From: Owenia fusiformis
Lineage: Eukaryota > Annelida > Polychaeta > Sabellida > Oweniidae
Reading direction: 5' to 3'
Length of the DNA: 60,000 bases
NCBI GenBank assembly: GCA_903813345.2
Contig: CAIIXF020000007.1
Span: 14,554,714-14,614,713 of the forward strand
Under the pieces are notes generated by a model, which was given only the letters and a program-made list of their open reading frames with translations, was not told the origin of the DNA and searched no databases. The position numbers and the translations under genes are program-made. Positions 9,001-18,000 of this stretch are shown here, piece after piece. Numbering within the stretch: the first letter of the stretch is position 1; each line of letters starts with the position of its first letter.

Positions 9001-12000
9001 AAATATCTTAGTAAACATCTGTCCTAATGACACAGTTGCCAACTCCCGATTTAAATCGGGAGATTCCTGTTTTTTTAACCCATCTCCTGCGCAATTTTGC
9101 CATCTCCTGATTTTCTAATTTTTCATCATCTCCCGATTTTTTCTCCCGATTTCCCCCGATTTCTAAAAAAACTTCGCATGTTTAAGGTAAAAATCCCCCG
9201 ATTTTGTCTGTGTCCTCCGTTTTTTCCTCCTACCTCCCGATTTTTAACTTGAATCCGAGTACTCATCGATCGTCTCCAGTATCTTACATATAAGTCAATT
9301 AACTCCAGCGACATCTAATCATGAAAAACAAAGTTAATCTAATATAAATGTCCAATCAACAACAAGGAAATTAGCGCACGCGCAACAATTTTAATCAGTT
9401 AGAGCGAATCCATCCTTTATTACGATCCTAGCGCATGCGTATTACGTAGATAATCTCCTGAGTGGAGGCGATAAGAATCTGCGCAAGTATGTCCGTGAAA
9501 CGGGGTAAGAATAATTTTGTCTATTTATGCACGATTGGGTAAGCCTACCAAGATTAAGCATGTATATATTAAGAGAAATCATGTTAAATAAGTTTGAATG
9601 ATTTTACCATTGAAGTCAAGGATTGAGATTTATCAGTCACATTTACGGTAAGCTTTTTGGTTTTTCCATCCTGGACCAAGGAGAATTGGCTCCCAGGATG
9701 CAACATCGATACCGATACTCCCTATGTCGTGACTACAAAATTCGAATTCAAACTGCATTTTCGTTTGAAAATAAGACCAAAATTAACGATACAAATGTTG
9801 AAGTGAATAAACTAGCGGCTGTTTGAATTCGAATTTTGCAATCATGACATCAAGAATATCGACAGAGTATCAATGTTGCATTCTGGGAGCCAATCCTCCT
9901 TGATCCTGGACCTAGACGGTCTCCTGCTTTTAAAGAAAATCTCCTGTTTTGACAGAAGATCTCCTGTTTTTACTTGGTATCTTTACCAAGAGAAACTTCC
10001 TGTTTTATGAAGAAGTCTCCTGTTTTCTCCTGTTTTTAAAGAAAATATCCTGTTTTCTCTTGTTTTTAAGGAAAATATCCTGGTTTCTCCTGTTTTAAAA
10101 GAAAATACCCTGTTTTCTCCTGTTTTTAAAGATAATCTGTTTCTCATGCATTTAAAATAAATTGTTTACTCCTGTTTTTAAAGAAAATCTCCTGTTTAGA
10201 CTGAAAATCTCCTGTTTTCTCCTGTTTTTTAGATGGTAACTTGTTTTCTAAAAGAAACCTCCTGTTTTCTCCTGTTTTTTAAAAGAAGTCTCCTGTTTTC
10301 TCCTGTTTTTTTCAGTAAAAGTCTCCTGTTTTTCTCCTGTTTTTTGCAAAATATCTCCTGGATTCTCCTGTTTTTTTTTTAAAAAACTCCTGTTTTTTTT
10401 CTCTGAGAGGTTGGCAGGTATGTAATGACATCTACAAAAAATTAAGCTTCAGTCCTGAATCCGCCAAATTAAATAGCCACCAATATTTGAAATTGAGCAA
10501 ATACGTCAATTTAAGTAGCGTCAAAATTAGTTTTTCTACAGTATCTGCCAATTTAATATACATTTTGACACATAGATTCAGGAATATAGTGTTCGTTGGG
10601 ATTTGCTACCCCATGGAATTGCCGATTTTTGGTTACCGGGATAGAATCCTATGGTATATTGCATCTTTAATTATGTTGTGTATATTTGTTTTGATTCAAG
10701 AATAAAAAATAAGCAGCATGTAATCATTGCGGAAAATAAAATGAAAAAGCTTCGTACAGCATTATAATTTAATTAGCAAAAGATAACCCCTATTTTCTTC
10801 TTATTGCTCGCGATGTCAGCGGGAACTTGCTCGTGATTTTGAGAATTAATGCGGAGCTTGGATAGTCACCGTGATACTGCAATTGACATTTGGGAATATA
10901 CTTTTGTATTAATGTCAATTACCTCAGTAATTTCATGAAGAAAGGTGATAATACTGAACATAAATATCTATTCAAGTCTATTCTGTTATACAGAGTCCCT
11001 ACTTTCAGCGGCATTTGAGTCCCCAGCTGTGAGAAGGGCTTATAGCTGGGGACCATAACACTGCTAAAATGAGGGACTCTGAACAATAAAGCAATGAACC
11101 AGCAAAAAATCATCTAACAGCTGCTGTATTTCATGTATTTCCCTTTGAACAAGTTTTACTCGGTATTGAATTAGAAATTTTCACAAAATAACACCTGACA
11201 GCATAAAAATATGTTTAAATTAAAATACTGTTTATGACAATTTCTGATTCATGATATCAATCTGACAATATAAAATTGGAATAATATGAGGGGAATAGTA
11301 GAATTTTGCTCAATAAAGTTTAAAAAATGCGATAATAAAAAACAAAGTCAATGACCTTTGATTTTGAATTTCTTAAAATTTCCACTGTGCAAAAATTGAA
11401 ATATCCTGACATTTAGTTTTTAGAATAGTAAACCTACTGTCTCTCAATCCCCTACTCTCCTATTCTCTAATAAGGGGGTCAAAAGGTTATAGTAAAAGAA
11501 GTCAGTGAAATCAACTTTTCCCTTGGCCTATGCTTGAAATTTTATTGTTGTGTCTCAAGCAACATTGAATTTTACTACATTCTTGTTTTGATAAATTTTG
11601 GCTTGTTTAGGAAATCTTCAAATCATGACCCTTATTTCACATTAAGGTAGTTGTTTACTGGCAATAGTGTTCAGCTTTAGGACATATTTTCGTGATATCA
11701 CACTTGAAGTTTTTTTCACTTAATATCGATACAAAATTTTGATGGATTAATGAATTATATAAAAAATGGCTTTTTAATATATATTTTTGTTAGATGAGAT
11801 TGCAACACATGAGGCAAAAACATATGAAAAATTCACCTTTGATTTTGATTTTCTTAGAATTAACTAAGAATTGAAAATTTCCAGTAAGAAAAAATTGAAA
11901 TATCCTGACATTCAGTATTGTGAATCGTAGCCTACTATCTCTTAATCCCCTACTCTGACTCCCATTCCCTAATATGGGGGTCAAAATGTTTGAATTAAAA

Positions 12001-15000
12001 AATGTGGTAGGTAGCATCAACATTTTTTGTTTGATTACGAAGTTTAATTATGTCATTTTCATATCTGAATATATACACTTTATCATAAAGTAATTTTTAA
12101 GCCTACGTGTTAACAACTACCTTAGTTTCAGTATTGGCAAATTGACATTTAACATAAATTACCCATATAATTTAATATTTTCCATGACTATGTTTTAAAA
12201 TTGAGTGATATCAATGAGACATATTTTATGTGAGGGGATGGAAAATTAAAATTGAATGTATTTATTCATTCATGTTACATTAGTGGAGAAGATTACAATT
12301 AACTGTAAGTACAGAATATAACTGGGTTTAAATTTCTCAGGCTTGGTAAATGTGGAAAAGTACACATGGAGGTTTCTTGGATTAAATCATAAGGATGCAG
12401 AAATTAATTTTTATTCAAATCAATAAAAGTTATGCAAAGAGTACAGCATGACAAAAACAACAAGTTACAAAAGTACAAACTAATTTATTTTTAAATACAT
12501 CAACAACAATGCCAAAGAACCAAAGATACAGAATGGTTTACAAGTACATGTACAATGTATTATGACGATAACAATAAATTATTATGTAATGTGAAGAAAC
12601 CAACAATTTAGATTACTTTACGAAGCGTGCCATTCATCATTGATATTTTAAAAGTTAATGTGCTAGATTTGATTTTCTAGTTTGATGATAAGTTACACTT
12701 TTTTCCCCAAACCGAAGACATATGACTGTTTGATTATCCCAAGATATTATTTAGGAAAGGAACATAACTAATGATTGTATTTACAGATGGAGGCCTTATT
12801 AACCAAGCAGGGTGTCTACATGAGAGATCCAGCATATGTTGAACAACTGGTGAAGGAAATTGTCTCAGCAGGAAAAGACAAGTTACAGGTACTGCATTTG
12901 TATATTTTACATAGTGTTCCCTGGCCTACCAGTATCAATGTGTATGTATTCTTCATCAGCACTTATGAACAAATCTAATTAAATATTTTGACTGTGGTAC
13001 CTGTATTAGTAAATGTGAATGTTGAATATGTACATTTTGAACTTATCAAAACAAAATAAAATACAAATAAGCACCTTTCCTGTTTTACTGTAATCGTATT
13101 ATTATTATATTTTACAGGTGATTGCAGACTTTGATATGACCCTATCACGTTTCTCAATCAATGGGAAGAGATGCCCCACGTGTCACAGTAAGTACTTGTA
13201 TATCCCTTGGATAATACAATGTTAACTCATGCTTAAAGGCCCACCTTAGTTGTAAATCTGATTTTTAATCCATATTGAACCGCAGCAACTTACTCCATCA
13301 TTTGATATGAACCTTCTTATCTGTAAAGTAGTGATCTCCCCAGCATTAAAGCAAGTGGGCGCAGCACCCAATTGAGATTTGAAAAAAGGCTTGCACCCAC
13401 CTGAAAATCCATTTGCATGAGAAAAAGCATGAAAAATTGGCATATATTGACCAATTTTGGTCTAGATTGTGAATTTGAGAATTAGAATTTTGCACCCACC
13501 TGAGAAAAATACAGGGGAGATCACTGTAAAGGTTGAAAAATCACTCAAACAGAAAGCAATTAGTTGTCTTTTAAAAGTGAAAAGGCTGGAATTAATAAAA
13601 TTCAGTTTGCTTTATTAGGTGAACAGTTTTTTCAAGCCTTGATGATTGTTTGTACCAAAATTTATAGTTGTGCAATTTACAGACCATCTGAAACAATACA
13701 TTTTAGTTGTTTAGGATCAGAGTTATATAATTCAAAGATGTAAGCAACTTGGAGATTACACCAATGCCTTTCAGAAAAAAATCTCTTTTGAAATGGCTGC
13801 CTTTTATCTTTTGTTTCTTGCTATATCTTGAAAATTATTTTAAAATGCCATAAATTTTTTCTGCTCGTGTTATTTCACATGTTTTACTATAATTGGCAGA
13901 ATAGCAATTGTGGTTGATCTTTCATATGTAATACATGCAGGCATGACACATATTCTTTGGTAATTCATTCATACATACAATATTGGTGGTTATTTTGAGG
14001 CTTATAATGGCCTAGTCACATAGCCCGGCCGATGAGGTTACGATGAGCCAGCGATGCAATTTTCACCGAACTCGGCCGAACACCGGCCGGACATCCGTGG
14101 CGTTTGTTGCTTAAAACCGCATCGGTGGTAGCTCGGTGAAATTTTAACTTCGGAGTTAAATTTCACCAGGCTCGCACCGAGCTCCCTCATCATGTCATCG
14201 CAGCCCCATCGTAACCACATCGGAAAACACGTCGGCCGCTGCACGGCCGAGTATCGGCCGGTGTCCCGTGCATCTGAGACAACCAGAGGACGAGGTTTTT
14301 TAACGGACAGCGGCCGAGCTCCGACCGAGCTCCGGCCGATGTGGGACAGAGCATCAGCCGGTCACTGTTCAAAGCCCGTTAACAACCCGGCCGGCGATCG
14401 CACGGTGTCCTGTTACCTGCTCGGGTACCGGCCGTATTCCTTCCGATGTCCGGCCGACCTCCGGCTGGTAGTTGCTGCCACATCGGCAGAAAAAAACTAC
14501 CATTTTGAGACAGACTCCGTACGGTCACCGGCCGGTGTTCAGTCGGTCGCCTGAAGATGTCCGGACGGAGTCCGTTCACGTCACCGAGCTCTGCTTCCGA
14601 TGAAGAGAGCTCGGTGGCACCAAAAAAATCCACCGAGCTCTACCGATGCCGGACATCGGCCGGGCTATGTGACTAGGCCATAAGATGGGATTTATTTCAC
14701 GTCAGAGTTGCCTTATAAAGTAAGTATTTGATGACGTTGAATGGAATTTTGTTTGTGTATTTTGCTTACAGATGTTCTTATGGATAGTCCAGAAATGCCA
14801 AGTCATTTTAACTCCATTGTAAGTTAGATCACAACCTTGAAGAAAGGTTTTTGGCTTTACCTTGTGCCTTTGAAACTGAAGCTTGCAGTCTCCTGAAGAC
14901 ATTCTAAAAGAACAGTTGCTTGCCAATTAATTATATTTTGATTTTAGGAACAAGTTCTATTTGAGTACATGGGGGAAACCTTTTCAACCCAATTAGCCCT

Positions 15001-18000
15001 CTCTGCCATTCTTAAAAAAGTATTCTGTGGTAGAAATGGGTAAAAAATTTGAGGTGGAGTGGCAGGGAAATGTTTTGAAATCATTTGACATGGTTCCCCC
15101 ATATGCAAAGTCCTCATATGAACACATATTAACAAAACGCTCCTTGCATTTAGAATACCAAATATGCACTCATGGCTACTCCCCCAATGCTGAACAAGGC
15201 CCTAGTTAAATGGAATCAAATGAATGTTTTAGAATATGTACATTGTCCATGATATTGTCTTGAATTCAAATCTACAGGATGGAGATTGAATTCCCATATG
15301 AGACTTTTGAATGAAGTGTTAGCAAAAATAGTTAATATTATAATGTACGATGGTGTTCAGTTTCTCACATGTTTTCACATTTAAAATGCTCACACAAGAC
15401 ATGTGGATAAGTATAAATTGATACCATTACATTCTGAGAATACTTATTCATTAATTGTGGAATGCTGGACTTCCAGTACATTGAAATGGCTGCATAGGTC
15501 AATACTGCAAGAGACTGTATTCAATTTGAATCTGGCAGATCTGTATTTAGGATATTGAAATTCAGGAAAAAATTCAAAAGATTTCATGATTGTGTCATTT
15601 CCATCTTTCTTGAAAATATTGCAATTTATAAACAAGTCCGATGCTCTATGTGATGTTAAGCAAGGCCCACACACTGTGTAGTTTCAAACAAAGCCCAAAT
15701 TCTATCTAGGTGGTGTTACAAAAAGCCTACACAGTATGTAAATTGTAAAAACAAGGCTGATACACTTAGTGTTAAACAAATCCCACACACTATACTAAGT
15801 AGTGTAAAAGACCTATAATAATTTGAACAGTAAGCAAGCCCCAAGCACAACATAATGTTTAAAAAGCCATATACAGGGTGTTCCAAAAGTAACAGGACTG
15901 GTACAGCAGGTGCTGGTATGTTGTTAAATATGAACTAATTGTCTTCAAAATTTTACATAATGTACTTTCATGTATTGTTACTTGAACTGCAAAGTTTCTA
16001 CAAAAATTATGAAACTCGGGTTATGGGCACTATGGTGACATGACATTACAATACTTGGGACAACATTCCATGCAGAAAGTTACAGAGAATTTAAGCATTT
16101 TGTACATCCTATATATCAAAGTTGAAATGCAACACCTGGTGGCATTTGCTTTAGATCATTTGATATCCCTATGTAACTACTTTGAAAAGCAGGCTGCTCT
16201 TTGATCAGTACAAGTGTAGAATGCTAGGTCCATGACTCAACATATCAGTGAACCCATTTGAGGAAATGTCACGCAGTGTCGATTGGACAACTTGAAGAAG
16301 ATCATTCTCATCTATAAAGGTCCTATGGCGCTGATTAGCATTCCGTTTTCCACATGCGTAAGATATTCCAGGAAATTGAAAATTATTATGAAATCAAATT
16401 TAAATCTCTGAGTTGTATAACAACAATATAACAACAAAGCAACTAATAAAACAAACATTAGATAATGGTATTGAAATTGATGAATTAGATACTTTCTTTA
16501 GTAATTCAAAAATGTTAGATATCACATTTTCTTGGAAAAGTTGCCCCAGGTATTGTGATGTCATGTTACTATAGTAACTATAACTCTACCCACATTTTAT
16601 CATTTGTTCTGAAACTTAAGTTCAATTTGTGATAATTTGAATACCCGGTGCAGAATTGACAAAATGTCAGCACCAGTCCTGTTACTTTTGGAACACAGTC
16701 CGCAAACTATACTGATAAACAAGGCCCCCACACTGTAGTGTTAAACAGGCCCACATACTTGTAGTTAAACTACATAGTAGTACACTATAGTGTAATCAAA
16801 GGCCCACACAATGTACTTTTAGGTGTGCTAGATGACAGTTCTGAACTCCCAGAGTCTTATAAGACCACAGTAAGTTATAATAAGCTGCACAGGGCTGAAA
16901 AGCTCTTAAAGGAATGTTTCACACCAACATAAAGCAAGGATGGTGTCTTATTTAAATTTTTGCATTTTTATGTCACCACCAAAAAGTGATGACATATTGT
17001 TATGGTCTTCATTTTTGGGACGGCTGTTGGCAATCATTGATTGGTGTCTGTAGCAAATGGTGGTGACATTTTCCATGTTAATGTCTTGGTAGTGTATATT
17101 CTCCTCTGACACTATGTCTACTTTTATTGATAGATGTTCTTTGTTATAATTTTGTGTGTTTTTTGGTTGTTCTCAAAACAATGCACCAGTTTAAAGTTGC
17201 AGCAAAGAATAGAAATCAGAAAAAGGAAGATTTGTCAAATATGGAAGTTATTGAAAATTTATGCAAAAAATTTCAAATTCATTAGAAATGTAGAATTGAA
17301 CAAGGATCTTGTGCTACTGCCAGCTATCCTTGAAATCAAGATCATCATTTATTAAGTCAGAACTGTTAGTCTTTTGGAAAATTGGCATACAATGACACTT
17401 TAGTTTGTTAATAACATTTACATACAGGTAATTGCAATGAGAAAAAAATAAAGTATGATTTTTACAATTTTTAGACTATCTTTTTTTTGTTGCAGCTTTA
17501 GTAAAATGTTTAAATTGCATAATTTAATTTGCTAGATTTGTTTTACGTTTGATTTTAGTCTGTGCAATATGTTGTGGTATAGTGTGTGTTTTACTTGCAG
17601 TCATCTCTTAATCACAATATATTTCATTTTCTTATTTCATAGTTTTCAACTTTTCTAACTATCGAAGTGTTGTTCCATTGTGATGGTGATGATCATGAAT
17701 GATTCCAGAAACTGCATGATTCTCGCTTTTATATGACCTTTGCTTATGCTCTGCCTCTGTAGTATACTGTGCTCCTCGTATCTAGTTGACACTTGGTTGG
17801 ATTACTACCTGGGGATTACTAACACCATTTCAACACTTTCATATTATTTCATTTGTTGTATTAACTATTCTACCCCAAGAATCTATATTGCATTGCTATA
17901 ACAATTATTTTGCCAGTTTTGTTTTTTGGCTGTTAAAGGCCCATTATTTGCATGTAAATTAACATAAACATAGACTGCAAAAATTCAATTTTCATGTTTT

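Noticed and set aside
14192-14554. 120-residue open frame in the GC-rich element
   Set aside because: Overlapping open frames of similar length on the other strand, Arg/Pro-rich composition driven by GC content, and position within a TAA-flanked repeat make coding unlikely.
15027-15209. 60-residue frame after exon 4a, first considered as the next NT5C3-like exon
   Set aside because: No family similarity. The true continuation ([13 protein letters not shown]) is at 18213 with the right phase.
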